DNA of 5,265 bases from an uncultured Planctomycetaceae bacterium (GCA_903958265.1 CAJBSQ010000634.1:1-5265), one strand, 5' to 3'; shown: positions 1-5,265, counted from the stretch's first letter. Numbers and translations are program-made. Notes: a model not told the origin generated them from the sequence alone.

Positions 1-50
1 GGGCATAGCGGGGTGGCATGGGGTGAAGTCTACGAGGCTCAGCGGTAGGT

Positions 51-74
51 CGTTTTGCCGCGGATGGCAAAACG
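51..74. repeat. Perfect 9-bp inverted repeat (hairpin) in the leader
   Basis: CGTTTTGCC (51-59) and GGCAAAACG (66-74) are exact reverse complements separated by a 6-base loop, a stable stem in RNA from either strand. No T-run follows on either strand, so it is not a canonical intrinsic terminator. It lies 72 bases before the first gene's start, so it could end transcription of a gene left of the window, sit in the 5' UTR, or be a protein-binding palindrome. The rest of 1-145 shows no supported gene; an in-frame ATG at 23 exists but the better start is at 146. Confidence 0.6.
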
Positions 75-134
75 CTCCCGCATCGGGTGTATCCTGGAGG
101 GGAATCCCGCCGGTGCAATCCGCCGCATCCCCTC

Positions 135-138
135 GGAG
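135..138 (+). promoter_or_regulatory. Ribosome binding site deciding the first gene's start
   Basis: GGAG at 135-138 lies 7 bases before the ATG at 146. The in-frame ATG at 23 has no comparable site, and the 41 residues it would add look like translated non-coding sequence crossing the hairpin at 51-74. This favours 146 as the start. Confidence 0.6.
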
Positions 139-145
139 AACGTCT

Positions 146-622
146 ATGTCCAGCACGACAGGTGGCCAGCCTTCCCAAAACGTGGTCAACCTCGCCGGCA
201 CGTGTGCCGTCGTTGCGGCCGACTTCAGCCACGCCCGGATCTATGCGGTTGCCGCGACGGCGGGGACATCCCCCGAGACGGTCAAGGCTCCAGACCCCAG
301 CCACGTGAACCACAATCTGTTCCATCACCACGGCAATCCGTCCGGGGCCTTCGACATCGATCGGCCCGAAACGAACGAGTACCTGAAAACGCTGTCGCAT
401 GCCCTGGCGCCGGCCGCCAAGATCCTGCTGCTCGGCCATGGCGGGGGAAAAGCCAACTTCAGCCACCTGCTCGAGTCGTATCTCGAAAAACATCACCGCG
501 ACGTGGCTGCCAAGATCGTGGCGAATGTGCGAGCCGATATCGACGACCTGACAGACGCCGAACTGCTGCGACTGGGGCAGGTCTACTTCGACACGAACGT
601 GCCCAAGCGTCGCACCCACTGA
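146..622 (+). CDS. Bacterial eRF1-like (baeRF-type) / 'translational machinery' family protein
   Basis: This 158-aa protein is probably a small cytoplasmic member of the archaeal/bacterial release-factor-1-like superfamily. These proteins resemble one domain of eRF1 and are thought to act on ribosomes, though most lack a proven role. Visible: an N-terminal strand AVVAADFSHARIYAV (21-35), where many relatives have a 'D...ARI' motif; a His-rich stretch around HVNHNLFHHHGNPSG (53-67); a helix of the type EYLKTLSHAL (78-87); a strand and turn ILLLGHGGGKANF (93-105), matching the family's 'ILIVGPG.AK' region; and a C-terminal LTDAELLRLGQVYF (135-148), matching the usual 'TDGQLVAYARKYF' ending. There is no GGQ motif, so peptidyl-tRNA hydrolysis by the eRF1 mechanism is not predicted. 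No signal peptide or membrane segment is seen. The gene ends 5 bp from the convergent dehydrogenase. Family assignment rests on remembered motif patterns. Confidence 0.7.
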   Translation: MSSTTGGQPSQNVVNLAGTCAVVAADFSHARIYAVAATAGTSPETVKAPDPSHVNHNLFHHHGNPSGAFDIDRPETNEYLKTLSHALAPAAKILLLGHGGGKANFSHLLESYLEKHHRDVAAKIVANVRADIDDLTDAELLRLGQVYFDTNVPKRRTH

Positions 623-627
623 GCAGA

Positions 628-1635
628 TCAGCCCGCTTCCTCCACGCGGGTGCCAGCCAGAAACGGCTCCCCACGGCCCACGAGGGAGAGGTTTTCCACC
701 GTCACGCGGGCGATTTCGGAGAGGGCCTCGCGGGTGAGAAACGCCTGATGGGCCGTCACCAGCACGTTGGGAAACGTCAGCAACCGCGACAGTTCGTCAT
801 CCTGAAGCACCTCGCCAGAGAGATCCTCGAAGAAGATCCCCTCCTCTTCCTCATACACGTCGATCGCCAGACCACCGAGATGACCACGCTTGAGGGCCTC
901 GATGACGGCTTTGGTATCGATGAGCTTGCCGCGACTGGTGTTGACCACCATCGCCCCCGGCTTGAGCCGGGATACGGTATCGGCATTAAGCAGATGATGT
1001 GTCGCGGGGGTGAGTGGGAGATGCAGGGTGAGGATGTCGCTGACGCTGAGCACCTCATCAAACGAGCGGTATTCGATGCCGTGCGCTGCAGCCCAGTCCG
1101 CCATCGGAAATGGATCGTACGCCACCACCCGCATGCCGAAGCCGCGGAAAATCTCCGCCGCCACACGGCCGATCCGGCCAGTGCCGACGATGCCACAGGT
1201 CTTGCCATGGAGATCGAAGCCAACCAGTCCGCTGAGCGAGAAGTTTTGCTCACGAACGCGGTTGTAGGCGCGATGGATGCGACGGTTGAGCGTGAGTACC
1301 AGGGCCACGGTGTGCTCGGCCACGGCGTGCGGCGAGTAGGCCGGCACCCGCGTCACCAGGAAGCCCAAGCGGCCGGCGGCCACCAGATCGACGTTATTGA
1401 ATCCCGCACACCGCAACGCCACATGGTGGATTCCACAGCCCGCGAGCTGCTCCAGGCATGCTCGGTCGAGGCGGTCGTTCACAAACACACAGACGGCGTC
1501 AGCCCCCCGCGCGGTTGCGGCTGTCTCGGCTGTCAGCCGAAAATCGTGGAACACCCAGTGGATGACATCCGTGGCCGCTGCCACCATGAACTGACGGTCG
1601 TAGGGCTTCGTGTCGTAAAACGCGACGGTTGTCAT
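628..1635 (-). CDS. ldhA: D-lactate dehydrogenase (LdhA-type D-2-hydroxyacid dehydrogenase)
   Basis: This 335-aa protein should reduce pyruvate to D-lactate with NADH in the cytoplasm, as a fermentative NAD+-regenerating step. The N-terminal substrate domain begins TTVAFYDTKPYDRQF. The Rossmann motif GTGRIG is at 151-156, followed by an acidic residue D174 after the second strand, which favours NAD over NADP. The catalytic set is complete: R235 in NTSRG, E264 in DVYEEEE and H296 in TAHQAFLT. The stretch GIFFEDLSGEVLQDD (266-280) is the hallmark that separates LdhA enzymes from PdxB, SerA or glyoxylate reductases. Length matches the roughly 330-aa family. Start chosen at 1635 because homology begins there and GGAG lies 8 bases upstream; an in-frame ATG at 1662 would add nine unsupported residues. 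It is transcribed divergently from fprA and converges on the eRF1-like gene. A related 2-hydroxyacid substrate cannot be excluded. Confidence 0.93.
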   Translation of the reverse strand: MTTVAFYDTKPYDRQFMVAAATDVIHWVFHDFRLTAETAATARGADAVCVFVNDRLDRACLEQLAGCGIHHVALRCAGFNNVDLVAAGRLGFLVTRVPAYSPHAVAEHTVALVLTLNRRIHRAYNRVREQNFSLSGLVGFDLHGKTCGIVGTGRIGRVAAEIFRGFGMRVVAYDPFPMADWAAAHGIEYRSFDEVLSVSDILTLHLPLTPATHHLLNADTVSRLKPGAMVVNTSRGKLIDTKAVIEALKRGHLGGLAIDVYEEEEGIFFEDLSGEVLQDDELSRLLTFPNVLVTAHQAFLTREALSEIARVTVENLSLVGRGEPFLAGTRVEEAG

Positions 1636-1770
1636 GCTCGCGGCTCCGGGGTGACTGACCATCGTATCTCAAAGCACGCCCCCGAGCCGGCGATACACGT
1701 ACGTCGAATGCGATCGAGGAAGCTTCGGTCGCGTGGCCGACAGGTGGATTTTTCGCGTGGATATCGTTGA

Positions 1771-1792
1771 GGCAGTGCCATTGGCAGCGCCA
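1771..1792. repeat. Two-copy 10-bp direct repeat, possible operator
   Basis: GGCAGTGCCA (1771-1780) and GGCAGCGCCA (1783-1792) differ at one base and are separated by TT, giving a 12-bp period. Each copy is nearly a palindrome, and the junction forms a further inverted repeat, TGCCA-T-TGGCA (1776-1786). It lies about 75-95 bp before the fprA start, where a regulator could act on fprA, on divergent ldhA, or on both. The operator role is inference. Confidence 0.4.
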
Positions 1793-1855
1793 TGCTCCAT
1801 TCAGCACGCCTCGGGGAGTCTCCAGATAGACTGCGGCAATCGGAAGATGTTTATC

Positions 1856-1860
1856 GGGAG
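1856..1860 (+). promoter_or_regulatory. Ribosome binding site supporting a non-ATG start of fprA
   Basis: GGGAG at 1856-1860 is 5 bases before GTG (1866) and 8 bases before TTG (1869). No in-frame ATG lies nearby, and the FAD motif begins within a few residues, so one of these two codons must be the start. The choice between them cannot be settled from sequence. Confidence 0.6.
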
Positions 1861-1865
1861 CACCT

Positions 1866-3158
1866 GTGTTGCAGTTTAAGGTCGCGATCGTTGGAGCAGG
1901 CCCTGCTGGCTACTTTGCAGCCCAGGCCCTGCAAAACTCTGCCGATGATCGTCGCTCGTTTCACATCGACATGATCGAACGTCTTCCAACTCCTTGGGGT
2001 TTGGTACGGAGTGGCGTGGCGCCCGATCATCAGAAGATCAAGACCGTCTCGAAGGCCTTCGAGAAGATCGCCGCCGATAAAAACTTCCGACTGTTTGCGA
2101 ATGTGGAAGTTGGGAGCGATCTCGCCGTTGCCCAGCTGCAAGAGCACTACGACGCCGTGATTCTTGCGACCGGCTCTTCGCTAGGGAAAAAGCTGGGGAT
2201 TCCTGGAGAAGAGCTCCGCGGATCTCTCTCGGCCGCAGTTTTCGTACCGTGGTACAACGCGCATCCTGATTTCATTGACGTCGATCCGCCCTTGGATACC
2301 GACACCGCGATTGTGATCGGTGCAGGCAATGTGGCCGTGGATGTGGCGCGGATGCTCGCGCAGGAGCCATCAGAGCTTGACCGCACTGATACGGCAGACT
2401 ACGCAATCGATGCCCTCAAGGCAGGTGGCATTCGCCGCGTGTCTATCAGCGCGCGACGAGGGCCAGAGCATGCCGCCTTTTCATCGCCAGAGCTCCGCGA
2501 ACTGCTCCGGCTAGAGCGCACCACCATCGTGATGCAAAAGAGTGACATCGACGCCGCGATGACCCGTGCAGGCGATGGAGCTGGGAAAGACGTCAAAAGC
2601 AACTTCGATGCCATGCGCCTGATCGTAGAAACTCCACCCGGTGAGCATGAGCGGACCCTGGAGTTTCTCTTCCATCACACCCCAAAACAAATCCTTGGCA
2701 CCGATCGGGTTGAAGGCGTCGTGTTCGCAACGCCTCACGGCGACGTGACCATCAGGTGTGGTCTTGTCATCACAGCTATCGGTTATCAGGCGCAGGGCAT
2801 TGATGGGGTGCCCTATGAAAATGGCAGGGTGGTGAGTAGCGACGGCCGCGTGCAGGCGAATCTCTACGTCGTTGGCTGGGCGAAGCGAGGCCCAACAGGA
2901 GTGATTGGCACCAATAAGTCTGATGCCGCAGCGGTTGTCGCGCTCTTGGTATCTGACCTGAAGATCCCAAAGAACAAGAGTGATATCGCAGGCCTATTCA
3001 CCAATCAGATGGCTGTCACTCAAGAGGGTTGGCAGAGAATCAACCAGGCCGAGGTTGATGCCGGTGAGCCGCTTGGCAAGCCGCGCAAGAAAATGTTTCG
3101 TCGCGATCAGATGGTGGCGGTCTCTCAGGGCGTGGACAGGGAAGTCGGCAGTTCCTGA
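1866..3158 (+). CDS. fprA: Ferredoxin/adrenodoxin--NADP+ reductase, FprA type
   Basis: This 430-aa flavoprotein should pass electrons between NADPH and a ferredoxin through FAD, in the cytoplasm. It belongs to the adrenodoxin-reductase/FprA family, not the plant-type FNR. FAD motif VAIVGAGPAGYFAAQ (6-20) is followed by PTPWGLVRSGVAPDH (41-55), a family signature. NADP motif IGAGNVAVDVARML spans 151-164. R197 and R198 in SARRGPEHAAF are the pair that contacts the NADP 2'-phosphate. GWAKRGPTGVIGTNKSDA (337-354) is the conserved C-terminal FAD/NADP block. The length is slightly below the roughly 455 aa of mycobacterial FprA. Start is GTG at 1866, or TTG at 1869, behind GGGAG. Base composition differs from the neighbours: 60-base lines at 2041, 2581 and 2941 have 32, 32 and 29 G+C, although the line at 2821 has 39. 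No ferredoxin or P450 partner is in the window, so its electron acceptor is unknown. Confidence 0.95.
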   Translation: MLQFKVAIVGAGPAGYFAAQALQNSADDRRSFHIDMIERLPTPWGLVRSGVAPDHQKIKTVSKAFEKIAADKNFRLFANVEVGSDLAVAQLQEHYDAVILATGSSLGKKLGIPGEELRGSLSAAVFVPWYNAHPDFIDVDPPLDTDTAIVIGAGNVAVDVARMLAQEPSELDRTDTADYAIDALKAGGIRRVSISARRGPEHAAFSSPELRELLRLERTTIVMQKSDIDAAMTRAGDGAGKDVKSNFDAMRLIVETPPGEHERTLEFLFHHTPKQILGTDRVEGVVFATPHGDVTIRCGLVITAIGYQAQGIDGVPYENGRVVSSDGRVQANLYVVGWAKRGPTGVIGTNKSDAAAVVALLVSDLKIPKNKSDIAGLFTNQMAVTQEGWQRINQAEVDAGEPLGKPRKKMFRRDQMVAVSQGVDREVGSS

Positions 3159-3160
3159 TG

Positions 3161-3712
3161 TCACGGATGAGCTTGAGCAGCCCGGCAGGCCTGCCCGGCC
3201 ATCGATCCCTCGAGCATGTCGGCATACGCGGTCGCGCACAGGTCGTCAGCGCGAACCCCAAGCCTGCCCATCAACTCGGCAGCGATGGCCTGCCCCTCGG
3301 CCGAATCCTGTCCGGGTCGCAGCACCACCTCCAGTTCGAGGAAGTCACCCAGCCCATCCACCGAGTCGAGATGGACGCGGGTCTGACCCACGAGATAAAG
3401 CACCCGGGTTTTCACCACCGTCTGCGTCACGCCGAGTGCCCGAGCCATCACGCCGCGTAGCGCGTCAGGTTCGGCCACCGCACTGATCTCATAATCCGAC
3501 TGTTTCGCGGCGGCTGAATCGGGCCGCACATAGAAGATCAACTCGGCTCGCCCTGCCCCCGTCTCGCGGAGTTTGAGCCGGCCATGCGAGCAGCGAAAGA
3601 AGGTGTCTCGCTGGCGGAGGATCTGCGGCGGTGTGTCGCTGATCGCCGCCACCAGCGCGTGCGCCTCGGAGATGCAAGCGAGTCTCGCTTTGATCTCAAT
3701 GTTCGTTGGCAT
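3161..3712 (-). CDS. CYTH-domain protein (class IV adenylate cyclase-like / CyaB family)
   Basis: This 183-aa protein is a CYTH-fold enzyme, a family whose members bind triphosphates and two metal ions inside a beta-tunnel. Annotated activities range from cAMP synthesis (CyaB) to thiamine triphosphate or inorganic triphosphate hydrolysis, and sequence alone does not choose between them. Visible motifs: NIEIKAR (4-10), the ExExK signature with Asn in place of the first Glu; RQRDTFF (33-39); GRLKLRE (44-50); LIFYVRPD (58-65); K101 and R103; and HLDSVDGLGDFLELE (114-128), the acidic strand that binds metal. The last dozen or so residues, after YADMLEGS, look like a non-conserved tail. Start chosen at 3712 because family homology begins at MPTNIEIKAR; AGAGG lies close by, while a longer reading from 3817 would add 35 low-complexity residues. 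The 3' end is 2 bp from the end of convergent fprA. It may be co-transcribed with the exported protein 101 bp upstream. Confidence 0.88.
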   Translation of the reverse strand: MPTNIEIKARLACISEAHALVAAISDTPPQILRQRDTFFRCSHGRLKLRETGAGRAELIFYVRPDSAAAKQSDYEISAVAEPDALRGVMARALGVTQTVVKTRVLYLVGQTRVHLDSVDGLGDFLELEVVLRPGQDSAEGQAIAAELMGRLGVRADDLCATAYADMLEGSMAGQACRAAQAHP

Positions 3713-3813
3713 CGGCCTCTGACGACCTCGACGGTGATCGCCCTGTGGCCGATCTGCCTTTGGATCGATACTCAGATCCACGGGGCGGCCGCTGGTGCGC
3801 TGGTTTTCGCGGC

Positions 3814-4215
3814 TCACCAGCCTCTTCGCCAGGCGCGACGATACGCCCGATTCAAGGGAGCCCTCACGGCGACCCTTGGAACATACGCAGGAGCGATGCC
3901 TCCATACACGACCGGCCTAGCGATGGAGACCGGCCTCACAACAGCGACCGGCCTGGCGATCACTGGGTAGCCGTATCGGGCAGGCGGGTAGGCGCCGAAA
4001 AAGGCCGCATTCCCAAAGCCATACGGGGAAAAGCCACTGCCAAAACCACTGCCGTAAAGGCCTGGACCATAGAAGCCTGGACCGTAGAAGCCTGGACTAT
4101 AGAGGCCCATCCCGCCAAACCCCATCCCGCCAAACCAGGGCCCCTGAGCCGTGGCCGATTGGGCACAGGCAAGCACGCCGCACAGCAGACCGAAAGCCAC
4201 GATTCGCCGCACCAT
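3814..4215 (-). CDS. Small exported Gly/Tyr/Pro-rich repeat protein
   Basis: Function unknown. The 133-aa product starts with a classic signal peptide: basic MVRR, a hydrophobic core IVAFGLLCGVLACA (5-18) and an A-T-A site predicting signal peptidase I cleavage after residue 23. A lipoprotein reading at C17 (VLAC) is possible but fits the lipobox less well. The mature part has two GGMGF/L units (29-38), then YSPGF, YGPGF, YGPGL and YGSGF units (39-58), then three hexads ARPVAV, VRPVSI and ARPVVY (88-102 plus one residue), and a basic aromatic end YRRAWRRGW. This suggests a disordered or sticky envelope or surface protein; no enzyme motif is seen. GAGGAG six bases before the ATG is the best ribosome binding site in the window and fixes the start. 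The gene reads away from the 77-aa gene and toward the CYTH gene. Confidence 0.8.
   Translation of the reverse strand: MVRRIVAFGLLCGVLACAQSATAQGPWFGGMGFGGMGLYSPGFYGPGFYGPGLYGSGFGSGFSPYGFGNAAFFGAYPPARYGYPVIARPVAVVRPVSIARPVVYGGIAPAYVPRVAVRAPLNRAYRRAWRRGW
3910..3963. repeat. Three 18-bp coding repeats (RPV hexads)
   Basis: GACCGGCCT recurs at 3910-3918, 3928-3936 and 3946-3954, exactly 18 bp apart. On the - strand these units encode six-residue repeats of the form xRPVxx near residues 88-102 of the exported protein. The period is a multiple of three, so copy changes would keep the frame. Confidence 0.75.
4060..4134. repeat. Five 15-bp coding repeats of two types
   Basis: Three units of the form GCCTGGACYRTAGAR run from 4060 to 4104, and two units GCCCATCCCGCCAAA and CCCCATCCCGCCAAA run from 4105 to 4134. 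Each encodes five residues on the - strand: YxPG[FL] for the first type and GGMG[FL] for the second. High DNA identity between neighbouring copies suggests recent duplication by slippage or recombination. Confidence 0.85.
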
Positions 4216-4359
4216 GGTGAACTCCTCACTACGTCAGGGTCGCTTGAAGACGGCCCTTTCTTTCAGCCTACCCGATCGCCGTAAAAAAAGATTGTTTTCG
4301 GCCGCGGGTTTTGCGGGCATACTCAACCAGAGTTTCTCTCCCTTTGGTCGAGAACCATC
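4216..4359. promoter_or_regulatory. Divergent spacer with A/T-rich island
   Basis: These 144 bp separate the exported-protein gene (-) from the 77-aa gene (+). An A7 run (4283-4289) followed by ATTGTTTT stands out in GC-rich surroundings, as promoter regions often do. For the + gene, CATACT (4318-4323) is a possible -10, with TTGTTT (4292-4297) as a -35, but the 20-base spacer is too long for a standard sigma-70 promoter. No clear - strand promoter was found. Confidence 0.35.
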
Positions 4360-4593
4360 ATGGCGAAGTCCTCCTGCTCCGTCACCCGTGCCGAGTTCAC
4401 CGAGAAGGCCACGCCGGTCGAGGTCGTCATCAATGGCATCCCGATGACCGCCGACGTGAAGGAGTTCTCCACGGGCTCGCTCGGCTGGTACTTGACCGGA
4501 AAAACGAACCTCAAAGTCGGCGAGAAGACCGTCAGCGTTCAGATCGGCATGAATCTGACGATCGTGGGCTCGAAAGAGTTGCCCCCAGAGTAA
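4360..4593 (+). CDS. Small protein of unknown function (77 aa)
   Basis: I do not recognise a named family. The 77-aa protein has no signal peptide, no membrane segment and one Cys (residue 6). It alternates short beta-type stretches with turns: a charged start AKSSCSVTRAEFTEKA, PVEVVINGIPMTADVKEF (19-36), STGSLGWYLTGKTNL (37-51), and KVGEKTVSVQIGMNLTIVGS (52-71), suggesting a compact beta domain. The balanced composition, ordinary codon use and clean ATG-to-TAA frame argue for a real gene. There is no good Shine-Dalgarno: only GAG within CGAGAACC precedes the ATG. It lies 44 bp before pncA on the same strand and may share its transcript. From memory, similar small proteins occur in planctomycete genomes, but that is not checked here. 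Confidence 0.75.
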   Translation: MAKSSCSVTRAEFTEKATPVEVVINGIPMTADVKEFSTGSLGWYLTGKTNLKVGEKTVSVQIGMNLTIVGSKELPPE

Positions 4594-4637
4594 CTCGGTG
4601 CGACGTCTTCCGGGTCGCTACGCCCAGCCACCTGCCC

Positions 4638-5237
4638 ATGAAGACCACGGCCCTCGTGCTCGTCGACATCCAGACCGACTTCTGCTGCGGGGGTGCGCTC
4701 GCCGTGCCGGATGCCGATGCGATCCTGCCGGTCGTGAACGGCCTGATGCGTGGCTTTCGCCGGATCATCCTGACGCAGGACTGGCATCCGCCGGGTCACG
4801 TGTCATTCGCCTCGAGTCACCCCGGCCAGCGTCCGTTTGATCACATCGCGTTGCCCTACGGCGACCAGATCCTCTGGCCGGACCACTGCGTTGCCGGCAC
4901 CCCGGGGGCCGCTTTCTCCCCTGGCCTCAACCTCCCGCCGGAGGCCACGGTGCTTCACAAGGGCATCCACGCGGGCGTCGACAGCTACTCGGCGTTCCTG
5001 GAAAACGACCGGCGTACGCCGGTCGGCTTGGATGCCCTGCTTCGCGAGACCGGTGTGGGGGAGATCGTGCTCGCTGGCCTCGCCACCGACGATTGCGGTC
5101 TCCACACTGCGCTCGATGCCCGCACGCTGGGCTACGAGGTGACCGTCGTCGAGTCGGGCTGCCGGGGCATCGACGCCCACGGCTCACTCGCCGACGCGTG
5201 GAAGCAGATGGCACGGGCGGGCGTGCGGCTCGGTTGA
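4638..5237 (+). CDS. pncA: Nicotinamidase (PncA)
   Basis: This 199-aa isochorismatase-fold enzyme should hydrolyse nicotinamide to nicotinate and ammonia, feeding the salvage route to NAD in the cytoplasm. The catalytic triad is complete: D10 in LVLVDIQTDF, K108 in LHKG and C153 in ATDDC. The metal-binding set is D48 and H50 in TQDWHP plus H83 in WPDHCVAGT. The block CCGGALAVPDADAILPVVN (16-34) and DSYSAF (115-120) are also typical. The residues flanking the nucleophile are unusual: TDDCG replaces the common TDYCV. Length fits the roughly 200-aa family. The start at 4638 gives the canonical N-terminus, and no other in-frame start is plausible, yet there is no Shine-Dalgarno before it; the upstream bases are C-rich. 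Nothing recognisable lies between the stop and the window end (5238-5265). Pyrazinamide is another known substrate of this family. Confidence 0.94.
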   Translation: MKTTALVLVDIQTDFCCGGALAVPDADAILPVVNGLMRGFRRIILTQDWHPPGHVSFASSHPGQRPFDHIALPYGDQILWPDHCVAGTPGAAFSPGLNLPPEATVLHKGIHAGVDSYSAFLENDRRTPVGLDALLRETGVGEIVLAGLATDDCGLHTALDARTLGYEVTVVESGCRGIDAHGSLADAWKQMARAGVRLG

Positions 5238-5265
5238 CGAACGCACTGCCTCTGTCGTCAGATGA

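Larger units (their letters stand above)
1636..1865. promoter_or_regulatory. Divergent ldhA/fprA intergenic region
   Basis: These 230 bp must hold the promoters of both divergent genes. No clear -35/-10 pair was found by eye. A fair -35-like TTGGCA (1781-1786) has no good -10 at normal spacing, and a -10-like TAGACT (1827-1832) has no good -35. On the - strand, TACGAT upstream of ldhA is a weak -10 candidate. The most structured stretch is the direct repeat at 1771-1792. Short ORFs crossing this region look spurious. Confidence 0.5.

Noticed and set aside
428..460. GHGGGKAN in the first gene as a Walker A nucleotide-binding loop
   Set aside because: Spacing does not fit GxxxxGK[S/T], and no Walker B or other NTPase motif is present.
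55..1770. 571-codon open frame on + running across the first gene and antisense to ldhA
   Set aside because: Its translation is Arg/His/Pro-rich with no domain, and it overlaps two genes with clear family motifs. It is a shadow frame typical of GC-rich DNA.
1792..1974. Small ORFs in the ldhA/fprA spacer and start of fprA
   Set aside because: They overlap fprA in other frames, and have no family motif or convincing ribosome binding site.
3184..3195. GGCAGGCCTGCC palindrome near the fprA/CYTH junction as a bidirectional terminator
   Set aside because: It lies inside the CYTH coding region, has almost no loop, and no T-run follows on either strand.
4311..4637. N-terminal extension of PncA to a 308-aa protein
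   Set aside because: The extra 109 residues are Arg/His-rich, overlap the better-supported 77-aa gene in another frame, and PncA homology begins exactly at 4638.
628..5237. A coordinated NAD(P) module formed by ldhA, fprA and pncA
   Set aside because: The genes lie on different strands in separate units with unrelated genes between them, so the shared cofactor theme is too common to support a system.
1..5265. Possible defence system, prophage, IS element, CRISPR array, tRNA or rRNA
   Set aside because: No transposase, integrase, nuclease or toxin motifs, no spaced repeat array, no terminal inverted repeats, and no tRNA-like cloverleaf or rRNA blocks were seen. The genes are metabolic or small hypothetical.

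Overview
The window looks like a piece of bacterial chromosome from a GC-rich organism. It holds seven complete protein-coding genes and no sign of phage, plasmid, transposon, CRISPR or RNA genes. The gene mix points loosely to a planctomycete-like bacterium: a small translation-factor-like protein, a CYTH protein, a secreted Gly/Tyr/Pro-rich protein, a short conserved-looking orphan, and genes on alternating strands with weak or absent Shine-Dalgarno sites. This assignment is an inference from protein character, not from a search.

Layout, left to right: a short leader with a perfect hairpin (51-74), then a 158-aa bacterial eRF1-like (baeRF-type) protein on + (146-622). It converges, with a 5-bp gap, on a D-lactate dehydrogenase of the LdhA family on - (628-1635). 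A 230-bp divergent spacer follows (1636-1865), carrying a two-copy direct repeat. Next is a ferredoxin/adrenodoxin-NADP+ reductase of the FprA type on + (1866-3158). It ends 2 bp from the 3' end of a CYTH-domain protein on - (3161-3712). Upstream of the CYTH gene on the same strand is a small exported repeat protein (3814-4215). A second divergent spacer (4216-4359) leads to a 77-aa protein of unknown function on + (4360-4593), followed 44 bp later by nicotinamidase PncA on + (4638-5237).

Three genes handle nicotinamide cofactors: LdhA uses NADH, FprA uses NADP(H) and PncA salvages nicotinamide for NAD synthesis. They lie in separate transcription units, so a shared programme is only a weak idea. 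Only two same-strand pairs could be co-transcribed: exported protein with CYTH, and the 77-aa protein with pncA.

I found no convincing new multi-gene system. The points most worth a second look are the 77-aa orphan beside pncA, the 15-bp and 18-bp coding repeats in the exported protein, the GGCAGYGCCA direct repeat upstream of fprA, the lower and uneven GC content of fprA, and the leader hairpin at 51-74.
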